NCBI RefSeq assembly: GCF_001659605.2
Contig: NC_035168.2
Span: 5,016,058 to 5,080,057 of the forward strand
DNA length: 64,000 nucleotides
From: Manihot esculenta
Taxonomy: Eukaryota; Streptophyta; Magnoliopsida; Malpighiales; Euphorbiaceae
Reading direction: 5' to 3'
Part shown: one piece after another, positions 45,501 to 55,372 of the stretch
Position numbering within the stretch: the first letter of the stretch is position 1
Layout of the letters: each line of letters starts with the position of its first letter
Position numbers and translations under genes: made by a program
Notes under the pieces: model-generated
Databases searched by the model: none
What the model saw: only the letters and a program-made list of their open reading frames with translations
What the model was told of the DNA's origin: nothing

Positions 45501-48500
45501 TCAAAGAATAGGAGGTTCTAGTGTGCTTAGCATACTCACAAGCATCACAAAATAAAGAGTCAAACTGAGTTCTAACAAACAAACTAAGATAAAAATTTTT
45601 TAAGACAAAAAATGATGGATACCTTAACTGTCTGTGCCATTATATTATTTTCTGATTGACGTTCTTATTTTTTCCAAAACAGGCTTGAGATACTGTAGAA
45701 TCTGGATCACCTTTCAATATGTATAAGCCATCTTGCAGTTTACTATTGCTAATCCTCTTCCCTGTGAGAAGATTCTGAATAACACAATGATCAAGAAAGA
45801 ATTTAATTTTACAATTAAGAGTATTGGTGATGACACTAACAGATAAAAGGTTGACGGGAAACAAGGAACATGAAGGCCATATGACAATTTAATATTGGGC
45901 GCACAAAAAACAAAATCTGTTCCGGATATAGAAGTAAAAGAGCCATTAGCAATTCTGACAGTCTTTGGTTAGAGAAAAAAAATAATTGAGAGAGCCTTTA
46001 AAGGAGCCTGTCATGTGTCTATTCGTACCAGAATCAATAATCCATGGGACAGTATCAAGAGAGGAAGCATTACGTGATTTCACAAAGTAAGATGTGGCAC
46101 CAAAGGAGGAAGAGGTGTCAATATGAGACAAAAGGCGCCTGAGACTCTGAATTCAATTAGAGGAAAAGGAACTCAGCAGCGGTTGTCTCCTTAATGGATT
46201 CCTCCACAATTTCTGATAAATTAGCTTAAACTTTAGAGGTCCCCACGACCTCTAGTAGGATGACCATGTAACTTCTAGCAAGTCTGCCTACAATAGTCAT
46301 AATAGAGGTGATCTTTCTCAAAATTAGGAGGCTGCGGTATGCTCAAATTAGTAGCCAACCCAACCTTTTCAAATGGTGCAATATAGAGCATAGCATGTCG
46401 GCGACTTTCCTCTTATTGAACATGGACATGAGCCTCTTCTAGTGAAGGAAAAGGATTTTTTTTCCAACACTTGGAATCATATTCATTATTCAACCAGGCA
46501 AGAAAATCATAGACCCGCTCATTTTCAATCATTTTCTGAAATTTGACTGCATCTCCAGTATAGTCTGCCTGGAAGCTGAGCTCTTGCCATAAACCATATA
46601 GCTCAAAATAAAATTGGGAGATAGTCATTTCTTCTTGCTTAGTACCATGGATTTCGAATATTATAAATATGGACATCATTCCTGTTAAATTCGGGCCAGA
46701 CCCAACTCACCCAAAAGCTAGCTCAAGGGGGAGGAGTACCTATGGCCCATATAAGGGGCGCATTACCTCTTTTCACAACTGATGTGGGATTCAACACACC
46801 CCTCACACCCAGAATTTTGTTGGTGCGTGACATATTTATAGGAGGCTCAACATCGAATGGGGATGCTTTGATACCATGTTAAATTTGGGTCAGGCCTAAC
46901 TCACTCAAAAGCTAGCTCAAGGGGGAGGAGTGTCTATGGCCCATATAAGAAGCACATTATCCCTTTCCACAACCGATGTGGGATTCAACAAGTCCCAATC
47001 TTGGAATAAGACAAAACCTTGCATATTTTTGCAGCAGTATCAAGTAACAAATAAGACTTAGAGATATGAGGTTGCATAGAATTAAGTAACCATGTCATAA
47101 CAAATAATTATCCAAGTCGTATTGAGGAAAATATGGATCACTCTCTTGCTTTTTATTATCAGTGATATAGTCCTGCAGTCTTCTAACCCTGATAAATAAC
47201 AAATAAGACCTTGACCAAGCAAGATAATTGATTCTATTAAGTTTTACGGGACTAATTTGCAAGGAAGAGTTATTAGAATTAGAAATTGAGACTTGTTTTT
47301 ACCTTCTGCCATAATAAAAAAATGAATCATGAAAGAATAGGAGGTACTCAAAGTTGTACACAATAGAGATTCCAGCCAAATCACCAAGAAACCAGGTAGC
47401 GATACGGGATGGCCGGAAGAGGTCGAAAATGGCGTTGGAGTGGATTGGGCATGAAAGCAGTGTCGAACAGAACCTCATGCGCATAGATTTCTAGCATCGA
47501 AGTTGGACGGCTGGCCGACGACGGCAGTGAGATAAAAAAAAAAGCCCCTAGATAGGATAGTACCAAAAAGGTAGATTTAGAATTTAGAAATCCTAAAGAG
47601 AAAAAATTGAATTTAAACTCTAAAATCACAAAAATTGTCGAATTTGGGCAAAGAGAGAGATGATGAAGAAGAAGGCCGATGAACTTGCTTGCCTAGCATC
47701 GTTGAGGAAGACAAAAGAAAGGGATGGAAGACAATGTTGTATTGGGGGGAATTTTTTTTTTCCTTTAAATTAAATTGTTATACCTCAACATATTCTTTAC
47801 ACATCAGCCCTATCCTTTATACTCAGCCCTATCACATTATGTCAACTCTCTCAAACGTTTGTTTAATAGTGTCCAAAATAAAAGTTCAATGTTTGATTGG
47901 ATGAAAAAAGGGTAAATGTACCATTAGGATTCTTTGGTAAAGTATAAGGGCAAAAATAAAATATATGTATAGCATAAATAAATTTACATGCAACAACAAT
48001 TGGCAAGGTGATCTAAATGTTGGCAGAACAACCACTTAATTGAGTTTTGTTAACCGTTAGAAATTTTGATGCCATGTAGCTGGTAATTATATCCTACAAT
48101 TCTAAGCAGAATATATCTAATCGAGAATGCCATATTTTTCAACTGCTTGAGATCAATTATCCCTAATATTGGGCACACTTGCAGATTGCCACCGTGGAGG
48201 TACCAGAAGAACACATGGGGTCTGTGGTTGAGCTCCTTGGTAGAAGGCGTGGGCAGATGTTTGATATGCAAGGTGTTGGGTATGTAGAATTCTCTCTTTG
48301 GTGTAATTTCATCTTTAGTATTCAACTTTAAGTGAAATATATTGAAATTCATGGAATTTTTAATGTCGTACAACAGCAAAGAAGTGAATAAATGCATGGT
48401 ATATATATATAACATGAAACATGACACAACAGTGGACAGTTCGAGGTGAAAAAGCCATGGACATATAGAAAACACAGTTTCATGCATTCATGCATATTCG

Positions 48501-50555
48501 TTAGAAGGAAAACCAGCACATGCTAAGGACTTCCCAAAGGGGGGACCTACCATCCTATTTTCTTTCTAGATATGTGTTTATGATTCTTCCAACCCCAAAC
48601 TCTACTAGTCACCAGGATTTATCTATTGGATGCCATCAGTGGCATAATATCACTAATAATCTGCCACCAAAAGGAAAACAAAGCACTCTCTTGTATGTCA
48701 CTTATAACACCACTGTAACCATTATGCAACAGAATTCAGTAATGTTGGTATACTTTGGTAACTCTCAAGTTTTTCCTCCTGCAAAAGGACGGTACCTCAT
48801 TGTTCCATTACTGTGTTGCCATTTGCTCATTTATTCACCACAATTTCAATAACCTTAGTTTATGTTAATTGGCAACCATGTTTTTTGTGGATGTTGATGT
48901 TCTGTTGTGGAATTCTTTGTGCTCTAGGGCGGAGGGAACAACACTACTCAAATATAAGATTCCTACACGTGGCCTTCTTGGATTGCGGAATGCAATTTTA
49001 ACAGCTTCTCGTGGTACAGCAATTCTTAACACAATATTTGATGGCTATGGACCTTGGGCTGGAGATATATCTACACGAGATCAGGGTTCTTTGGTAATCA
49101 CTGACTTCTGGATCATTTTCTAGATTGAAACTACCATACGTGAAGGTGTCAACGTGGTATTTTTTTTTTATAATGTTATAGGGTTTAGACTTTAGACATG
49201 AGTTATATTATGTTTGATGAAATTAATTTACCATATGTTTTCAAAACAAAGCATTGAGAAATAAAAATAATCTAGATGAAGAGTAGGAAGATATAGAGAA
49301 GGGGAAGGTAGGTTTAAGAGCTTACCACATAATCAACTAAGTTCAACATGTCAGATAACAAGGAAAGACTCTAAATCTTAAATCTAAAATAAAAATAAAA
49401 AAAGACCATAATTATTAATTTTTATGTCACTGAATTTTATGACAATCAAATCAAAACAGATGTCGAGATTGTTTTGTTTAATTCGTAAATATTCTTTTTG
49501 TAAAATATTTTTATTTAGGAATATTATGTAATTTCCTATTTGGGATTTTGCCATCCAGGAAATATAGGGCTATCTCTGTTTGGAAACTTGCTTAATTTAG
49601 AGAACTGTTTGCTTTCTCTAGTACTGATTTAGAATTTTTGCTGGTTTGGGTCTACGTATCCTAACAGTAGGATTAGTCTTCAATTCTGTAAATACATATA
49701 TGACGAGTTATTTTCTTTGGATTTGATAATGGAAAATGTATTTTGATTTGATTAGAGAGCAATGGGGCCAATTTTAGTTTTGTAAGATATTATTGCTTTA
49801 ATACTTAATTAGAAAGAGACCAACTGAATTTCAACCAAGGCTTATGCAAAGATTGCTGTAAATTCTGCAAAACAAAGTAATAAATGTCATTGAACAGTAA
49901 TTACATCTTGATGAGGTTCCCATATTCTTGGAGAAAAATTACTTACTTTTTCCAGTAGTAGAAAATTGAATGATAAAGAGATTGATTTTCAGGTTGCCTT
50001 TGAGGAGGGAACATCTACCTCTTATGCCCTTTCTAGTTCACAGGAGAGAGGGCAGATGTTCATTGGTCCTGGAGTGGAAGTTTATAAAGGTCAAATAGTT
50101 GGCATCCATCAGCGACCAGGGGACCTTTCTCTTAATGTATGTAAGAAAAAAGCAGCAACAAATGTCCGTTCAAATAAAGAACAAACAGGTGAAAAGCTAC
50201 TCTTGTCATTGTCTTCCTTTTTCTACCCAAAGAAAAGGAAGAGAATTTGATTTCCTGCATATTTTCCTAGAAGCTGCTAAGTTTGACCCAACTATTGGGG
50301 GTTCTGGGCTTCTGGCTTTGCCTTTCTTTTTTTCTCTTTTTTGCAAATCCTCTGTTGAGGTTGGGGTTTTTTTTTCCTTGCTTCTAACAGCCCACATACA
50401 CATTTTTTTTTCTCTATGTAGTGGTTCTTGACACCCCCTTGGATTACAGTCTCGATGACTGCATCGAGTATATTCAAGAAGACGAGATGGTGGAGGTCAC
50501 TCCCTCAAGTATCCGAATGTGCAAAAATCCAAAGCTTGCAAAAAAGACAAGATGA
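30562..50555 (+). CDS. SVR3: Chloroplast TypA/BipA translational GTPase (SVR3-like), 14 exons
   Basis: Exons: 30562-30778, 31062-31177, 31957-32160, 33501-33677, 34053-34205, 35121-35210, 37374-37508, 38403-38519, 38740-38891, 38968-39052, 48185-48279, 48928-49093, 49993-50188, 50422-50555. All use GT/AG and join in frame to 678 residues, the usual length. Residues 1 to about 70 are Ser-rich and basic, a plastid transit peptide. G1 is AHVDHGKT (93-100), switch I contains ERGITI (131-136), G3 is DTPGH (155-159), G4 is NKID (209-212). Domain II, the EF-G-like domains and the TypA C-terminal domain ([15 protein letters not shown]) follow. The family binds ribosomes; plant SVR3 is known for chloroplast rRNA processing, translation and cold tolerance. 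An in-frame GTG at 30538 is not the start. Intron 10 is 9.1 kb and full of transposons, yet exon reading frames are intact. Confidence 0.95.
35697..36900. repeat. AT-rich repeat with GGTTC-rich ends in TypA intron 6
   Basis: The left end reads CTGTTCGGTTTCAGTTCTAG and the right end reads CGGTTTAGTTCGGAACCCCT. The word GGTTCTAGTACGGTTCTT occurs near both ends (about 35720 and 36755). The middle is very AT-rich and non-coding. It looks like a larger relative of the hAT-like MITEs elsewhere in the window; I could not define a target duplication. Confidence 0.45.
41117..41237 (+). mobile_element. Diverged TRIM LTR (solo)
   Basis: Starts TGTTGAATCCCACTTTAG and ends GTGAGTTAGGTTTGATTCAA followed by ATTTAA, the same frame as the TRIM LTRs at 45381 and 46877 (TGTTGAATCCCACATCGG ... 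GTGAGTTAGGCCTGGCCCAA, ATTTAACA), but on the plus strand. No partner LTR is seen. A second word, GGAATCCCACGTCGGCGG at 41580, may be another related end. Confidence 0.5.
41865..42255. mobile_element. Tourist-like (PIF/Harbinger) MITE
   Basis: 391 bp with terminal inverted repeats GGGAAATGTACTATTCAGTC and (reverse complement of the right end) GGGAAAGTTACTATATGGTC, flanked by TTA on both sides (41862-41864 and 42256-42258), the 3-bp target typical of PIF/Harbinger. Inside there are inverted copies of ACTAATTAGTCCC. It has no coding capacity. Decayed relatives may be at 51783-52140 and 52474. Confidence 0.75.
42610..44110 (-). pseudogene. Copia reverse transcriptase and RNase H, dead
   Basis: Recognisable blocks in order: [20 protein letters not shown] (about 43980), [20 protein letters not shown] (about 43770), [17 protein letters not shown] (about 43690), then YVNDIVV at 43520-43538. 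QYFLGIEV follows at about 43430, then [17 protein letters not shown] (about 43230), [13 protein letters not shown] (about 42920) and [13 protein letters not shown] (about 42690). The catalytic YVDD has become YVND, losing the first aspartate, and about ten stops interrupt the frame. Confidence 0.85.
44477..44990 (-). pseudogene. Copia integrase fragment, dead
   Basis: The minus strand has [20 protein letters not shown] near 44960, then [20 protein letters not shown] near 44890, the conserved region around the third catalytic residue of the integrase core. It is followed by the C-terminal [15 protein letters not shown] and [19 protein letters not shown] at 44530-44640. Stops separate the pieces. 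The end of the integrase and the linker to the reverse transcriptase run on to 44092. Confidence 0.8.
45185..45492 (-). mobile_element. TRIM retrotransposon copy A (308 bp)
   Basis: On the minus strand: 5' LTR 45492-45381 (TGTTGAATC...TTTAACA, 112 bp); PBS TGGTATCAGAGC at 45380-45369, complementary to initiator tRNA-Met; about 80 bp of non-coding interior ending in a purine tract GTAAGGGGGTG; then 3' LTR 45299-45185 (115 bp). The flanks are ATTAT on both sides (45180-45184 and 45493-45497). This is a terminal-repeat retrotransposon in miniature with no coding capacity, moved in trans. Confidence 0.93.
45640..46131 (-). pseudogene. Copia protease and pre-integrase region, dead
   Basis: [13 protein letters not shown] at about 46010-46050 contains the aspartic protease DSG motif. 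At 45640-45864, [20 protein letters not shown] and LQDGLYIL match the pre-integrase segment. A TRIM is inserted just downstream (45185-45492). Confidence 0.75.
46400..47312 (-). pseudogene. Copia gag, interrupted by a TRIM
   Basis: Begins [10 protein letters not shown] at 47312 and continues with [10 protein letters not shown] (about 47165). It is interrupted by the TRIM at 46683-46990. Beyond it follow [20 protein letters not shown] and [12 protein letters not shown] (46570-46650), the UBN2-type gag domain of copia elements. The frames on the two sides of the TRIM belong to the same protein. Confidence 0.75.
46683..46990 (-). mobile_element. TRIM retrotransposon copy B (308 bp)
   Basis: Same structure and orientation as copy A: 5' LTR 46990-46877 (114 bp), PBS TGGTATCAAAGC at 46876-46865 with one mismatch, interior of about 80 bp, 3' LTR 46796-46683 (114 bp). 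Flanks are ATTCC and AGTCC, an imperfect duplication with one mismatch. It splits the copia gag. Confidence 0.9.
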
Positions 50556-52840
50556 ACATTTTTACAGACTTGCATCCGCCAGCAAAACCATCCTGAGCAT
50601 GACTAGTCTCAATGCAATAGAAGCCTCATAGTTGCTGCATTTAAATTCAATATTATTTGCCATTCATTCAACTTGATATAGAATGGATTACTACTAGGAA
50701 TACCAAGAATTTCAAGTTTTGCTTCCTAATACAGGTCTGTATATAACCAGGTATATGGGACATTCAATTGGTGAAGTGTATTGCTAGGAAATAAAGCAAG
50801 TGAAGATTCTCAAGTCTTGTAATATCAGAATCTGGCAGGCATTCTCTAACAGGGGGCTGAAATATTCTATTTTTTCCTGAAAAATTCAGGATATTTTTAG
50901 CTGAAGGCTATCCATACTTCTGGTGCTGCTTATCTTTTGCTCTATTGTCTGCAATAGGTTGCACTTGGGACCTAGATTTAGACAAATGGTTGGACCTTGC
51001 TTAGTTTTGAGCTTGATCTCGAGCTCTGTTATTGAGCTTCCAACGGAGCTCATTTAAATGAGCTCATATTACTATTGAGCCGAGTTCGAGCTCATTTAAA
51101 TGAGCTCATATTATTATTAAGCCAAGTTCAAATTCAAAAATCTATTAACGAGTTCAAATTAGGCTCGTCATCATGAAAAAACAAGTTTTTCACAAGGGAT
51201 GAGCTTGATTTCAATTAATAATTAACAAATCGGGTTCGAATTTAACCCAAATTTTTCTAACAAATGAGCTTGAGTTTTGGTAAGTTCAGTTCATCTTAGT
51301 TCGGTTGCACCTAATCTTCAATAACCAAGCCATCATAGAAAAGGTTGGAATGGCTGTTATTTTCACATTGGGGCAATAGTAAATTTTCCTACTGTACCTT
51401 TAGAATTTCAACCTTAACATTTTGTATTTTTATTATTTTTCGCACTTAAATTCCTCCCTACCTCAATAAACCTCAGTTTTTATGGTTTATTACTCAGTTC
51501 ATTAATAAGTAGTAGAAAATAAATACAGTACAATCTTTTTAATGCAGAAATATATAAGGAAAAAAATGAAAAAACTTATATTCAACTGATCTGAGTGAAA
51601 AAAAAAAAAAAAAAAGAATTCTATTAATATCTAGGCCATTATCTTTTCAATGACTAAAGAACCTTTAGAAATATTGTCTTTTCAGGAGTTAGCTACTTCA
51701 GTGGTAGCAGAAAAGTTTACATTACCAAGCATTGATATAGAAATGTACCACGCTGTCAAATTCAGTCGATTTTTAATCGTTAGGAAGAATTATTATTTAG
51801 TTTCTTAAATTTAATAAAATTTATTAATTAATTTTTTAATTTGAAAAACACATTAAAACATTCTTAAAATATTAAAAAAATTTACTAATTAGTTCTCTAC
51901 CGAGAAAAATTTAAAATGCTATCAGTTAGAGGGACTAATTTATTTAATTTTTATAAAATTAAAAGATCAATTGATAAATTTTATTCAGAGACTATCTAGT
52001 AAAACACTTAATGTTTAAAGTTAATAAAGAACTTATTAGTAGATTTTTTAATATTTCAGCAATATTTTAATGAGTTTTTTTTAAATTAATGAATTTTATT
52101 AAATTTAGGGATTAAATAATTATTTTTTCAAATTATTATTTATGTTTTTAGATGCAAAGTTTGAAATGAAAAAATAAAAATTTGATGATCTATGTTGCAT
52201 ACTATCAATAGGCAAGAAAGAACTAAAAAGACGGGAAAACGGAAAGAGTACAACCCTGATATTGAGAAATAAATCAAATCTATAACAGATATGATATATT
52301 TGAAAAAGAAAAAAAAATGGGAGCCGTTAGTGAATCTCGGCGAGAAATTCATCAATGGCCACCAAAAGGAAATTTTAGACAACAATAACAAAAAAAAAAA
52401 AGATTAAAAAGAAAAATAATAATAATAACGAGATTGTAGAATCTATTAGAATTATAGGCACACTTGTATTATTGGGTAAATTACTATCAAATTTGAGTTT
52501 TTATAAAATTAATTAGTTCATCCTATTATATTTTGTAAAAATTAATTACATAATTCTATTAAAAAATTATTAATTGTCTTGAATTTTTTATATTATTTAA
52601 TTTTTATAATTTTAATTATATGTGTTATTTAATTTTATAATTTTAAATATTTATTCTATTTAGGGTTTTTAATTAAAATTAAAATAAATTGATTTATAAT
52701 TTTTTTAACAGAACAACTAAAAAATTTAATTTTACAAAATGTAAAAGCTTTTTAATTAATTGATTTTGAAATAAAAATGAACTAGTGAATTTTTTAAATG
52801 CTTGGAACTTATAGTAATTCTTTTTATATCATTGTTGATG
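50556..52840. other. TypA 3' flank and repeat-rich intergenic DNA
   Basis: The first 300-400 bp are probable TypA 3' UTR. Then come the GAGCTC repeat (50990-51320), an A tract (51599-51616), and AT-rich sequence at 51783-52140 with words shared with the MITE at 41865 (ACTAATTAGT). Another such block begins GGGTAAATTACTATCAAATT at 52474. No gene is visible. Confidence 0.5.
50990..51320. repeat. GAGCTC-rich dispersed repeat with two 20-bp palindromes
   Basis: The perfect palindrome GAGCTCATTTAAATGAGCTC occurs at 51046-51065 and 51088-51107, in two 42-bp direct repeats. Around them GAGCTTGA and GAGCCGAGTTC words recur to about 51320. The sequence type is common in dicot genomes and probably derives from a short non-autonomous transposon; its ends are not clear. 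Confidence 0.7.
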
Positions 52841-53029
52841 TTGCACTTATTGTGGATCTGCAAAACAATAAAAACATTGAGTGGTTTGATGGGAAAAACC
52901 TCTAATACTTAAGCTAGTCATGGAATCAAAAAGTATTTAGTGAAAATATCAACTTCCTTGTTTCTCTCTAGAAAGCTTGTTTATCCAATTGCCGAAATTT
53001 GAAACTTTGGTTAATCTTTGGTGGTCTTT

Positions 53030-53230
53030 TCAGGTTTTCGGCCTCCCTTGTTGGTTTTTAAGTTTTCGACCTCCCTTGCGGTTTTATGGGTTTTTGAGTT
53101 TTCAGCCTCCCTTGTTGGTTTTTGGGTTTTTGAGTTTTCAACCTCCCTCGTGGATTTTTAGGTTTTCAGATTTTCGGCCTCCCTTGTCAATTTTTGGGTT
53201 TTCAGTCTCCCTTGTTTGGTTTTCGGATTT
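53030..53230. repeat. Tandem array of about 35-45 bp units
   Basis: Five degenerate copies of a unit built on TTTTCGGCCTCCCTTGTTGG followed by TTTTTGGGTTTTTGAG. The 85-codon frame across it (repeating FxxPP) simply reads the repeat and is not a gene. Confidence 0.75.
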
Positions 53231-53399
53231 TTAGTCTTAGCATGGTAGCACGTCGGTGTTGGTTTTCAATGGACCCTTCCCCCTTTTCAGATTTTCGATC
53301 TTAGCGTGGTAGCACGCCGGTGCTGGTTGGTTTATTTTCCCACTGCATTGGCGGTTCGACATTGATAAAATTTGATATCATGCTACCATGGCATTAGTT

Positions 53400-53650
53400 G
53401 CTAATGAGAGCACTCATAACCCCTAAAGGGCTATTGATTGGTTGACATATTTCCTCATTGCATTGGCAACTTGACGTTGATAAGATCTGATACCAAGCTG
53501 TCATGGTATCATACTACCATAGTATCAGTTGCTGATGAGGGTGCTCATAACGCCTAAAGGGCAATTAGTCTGGCTAACTCGTTTATAAGATTTGGTAACA
53601 TGCTGATGAGGGCGCTCATAACGCCTAAGGGACAATTGGTTGCCTGACAG
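53400..53650. repeat. Three direct copies of a 45-bp unit
   Basis: GATGAGGGCGCTCATAACGC, followed by CTAAAGGGCAATTGGTTG, occurs at about 53401, 53533 and 53603 with substitutions. It lies within the gag-only gypsy derivative. Confidence 0.75.
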
Positions 53651-54090
53651 GGCGCCCTTATGTCTCCTAGTGTCAAAATAGATGGTAGGATAGCTTGGTG
53701 CTACTGATTGAATTTTTTAATATTGGGATGTTTCATGATCTTGGAACAGTTTTCCTGTTCAAGTATGCCAGTATCCATCACTTGGTACCTTCCTTTCTCC
53801 ATCTCTTGGTTCCCCCTTTCCATGAAGGAACTTCTTCTCATCTCTTTTTTTCCGCTTTCTAAGCCTGCTTATCATCATCTAGGTGAATGTATTTTTGGGC
53901 TCTCTCCATCAACTGGTGATAATCTGTAGCTAGAGGTTTTTATTAAAGACTCCATGAACCTTGTGTTGCAGCATCCCTTTTAAATTATTTCGCGGGCCAT
54001 TTCATGATTCAGATTGTCTACCTGAATTGCTTCCACATTGAATCTGTCTACATAGCTTCTGATGGACTTATACTCCCCTTGCCTTACCTT

Positions 54091-54771
54091 CTAAAGATCA
54101 GAAGATAACTTCTTGGGATGAATATATATGATGAATCGTTGCTTAAAGGCATAAGCTAATTCCTTAAAGTCATTGATGGATTTAGCTGGAACGTGCTGGT
54201 ACCGCTTTTGTGCTAATTCAGTGAGAGTGGAAGGAAATACTCGGTATACGACCACGTCATTGATATTCTGGAGGAGCATAGATGTACAGAAGTTAGCCAA
54301 GTGGCTATGCATATTAGACTTGCCATCATACTTATCCAAAAACCGTAGTTTGAATTTGTCGGGAAAAGACTCGACTAGTACCTTAGCAAAAAGGGGGGAA
54401 ACATCTTCGATTCCAAAGTCATCGCCCAACTGCTCCTTTTGAATTCTCCTCATAGCATCCATTAATCTCGCCTCCAGTTGCCCGCTTTCATGATTTCTTA
54501 TTTTCGTTCATATAGTTTTTCGACTTTCCACCATCCTTTTCCATGTGTCCTCCCTATTCTCCCCAACACAAACACTATGGGTCCCTTGTGAGATGTCATC
54601 TCCTTCTCGTTTCTTCAAAAGTTTCGTCAGTGCTTTCAATTTCTTCAAAAGTTGTTCTCGCGTGAAAGATTCATCTCCACTACACTCTTTCATACTTATG
54701 AGATTTCCTTTGTTGCCTACTTTGGTGTTACTCTTGTTATCCATTGTTACGATTAAGGGTGAAAAGGTCAT
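54091..54771 (-). pseudogene. gag: Tat-like gag remnant
   Basis: From 54771 the minus strand encodes an 87-codon charged N-terminal stretch (TREQLLKKLKALTKLLKKRE, coiled-coil). After a stop the frame at 54462-54091 gives VLVESFPDKFKLRFLDKYDG, then HSHLANFCTSMLLQNINDVV, and VFPSTLTELAQKRYQHVP. These follow the pattern of the retrotransposon gag domain in Tat-type gypsy elements (P.KFK.P....YDG..DP..HL..F). The protein ends at 54091, before any zinc knuckle. One or more stops separate the two parts. Confidence 0.6.
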
Positions 54772-55372
54772 GAATCATTTAAAGATAGAATCGAGGCAAA
54801 CGATTATGAAATTTATATTTTTATGAGAAAACTTTCTTTTCTCACAGATGACGCCAATGATATTGCACTAGTTTTTTTTTTCAGGTATAAATCTGCAACA
54901 CAATAAGAACCAAATAGTTTGATGAGCAAAATTTCTGATACTTAAATCAGCCAAATGACCAAAAGATATTTACTGAAAAAATCACATAATCATATCGCTT
55001 ACATGCCTAGAGGTTACCTATTTATATACCTTGTCAATAATTTTATCCTAGTAGGATTCAAAATTTATTATTGAGTTTTAATCAAATAAATATTCCTTCC
55101 ATAACCCATATTTAAAATTATGGTCTAGAATGGGCTATAGAATAGCCTATTTGAATTTTTGAATCATGAATTTCTTTTTATTAAAACTTTTAAATTTTAT
55201 TTTTCTATAGCTTTGTATCAATATCAATTATATTTGAAATATGAGTCCAAGTAATTTTGTATCTATGGATGATTAGCGTGAGATAATTTTTGTTAAAGAA
55301 AAATTTTTATCTTCTGTAGATTTTTCTTCTTCTCTGTCTAATAATCAATTTATAACACGGTAATTGATAACA

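Larger units (their letters stand above)
42360..47690 (-). mobile_element. Decayed Ty1-copia retrotransposon in TypA intron 10
   Basis: On the minus strand, domains follow copia order: gag (47312 down to about 46400), protease, integrase, reverse transcriptase, RNase H (ending near 42610). Stops and frameshifts are frequent. A GA-rich stretch near 42595 followed by TATTGACTTATTTATTG may mark the polypurine tract and start of the 3' LTR (about 42360-42590). The right end, 47313-47690, is leader-like, and I could not find the matching 5' LTR or a target duplication, so the outer limits are approximate. Two TRIM elements are inserted in it. Orientation is opposite to the host gene. Confidence 0.85.
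39053..48184 (+). other. TypA intron 10, 9.1 kb, transposon-filled
   Basis: Bounded by donor GAG|GTGAATCC and acceptor CACTTGCAG|ATT. 39,060-39,790 is AT-rich without features. 39,800-40,330 is less AT-rich with short open frames I do not recognise. After that come a diverged TRIM LTR (41117), a Tourist-like MITE (41865), and a copia element carrying two TRIMs (42360-47690). The exon on each side continues the conserved protein directly (EPYE|IATVEVP). Confidence 0.9.
52845..55372 (-). mobile_element. Short Tat-like Ty3-gypsy derivative with gag only
   Basis: Sequence at 52845-52980 and 54868-55012 is related: both have TGCAC(T/A)...TCTGCAA(A/C)ACAATAA, then TTTGATG(G/A)G, then TTTA(G/C)TGAAAA. 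They look like the two LTRs of a minus-strand element. Just inside the right copy the minus strand reads TTGGCGTCATCTGTGAGAAA, close to the TTGGCGCCGTCTGTGGGAA that follows LTRs of Tat elements. A gag remnant follows. The interior has no pol, only tandem repeats (53030-53650). The right limit 55372 is a guess from TGTTATCAATTACC on the minus strand; the left LTR appears truncated. Confidence 0.5.

Noticed and set aside
52977..53234. 85-codon frame with repeated FxxPP pattern
   Set aside because: Direct reading of a 35-45-bp tandem repeat; no start context or conserved domain.
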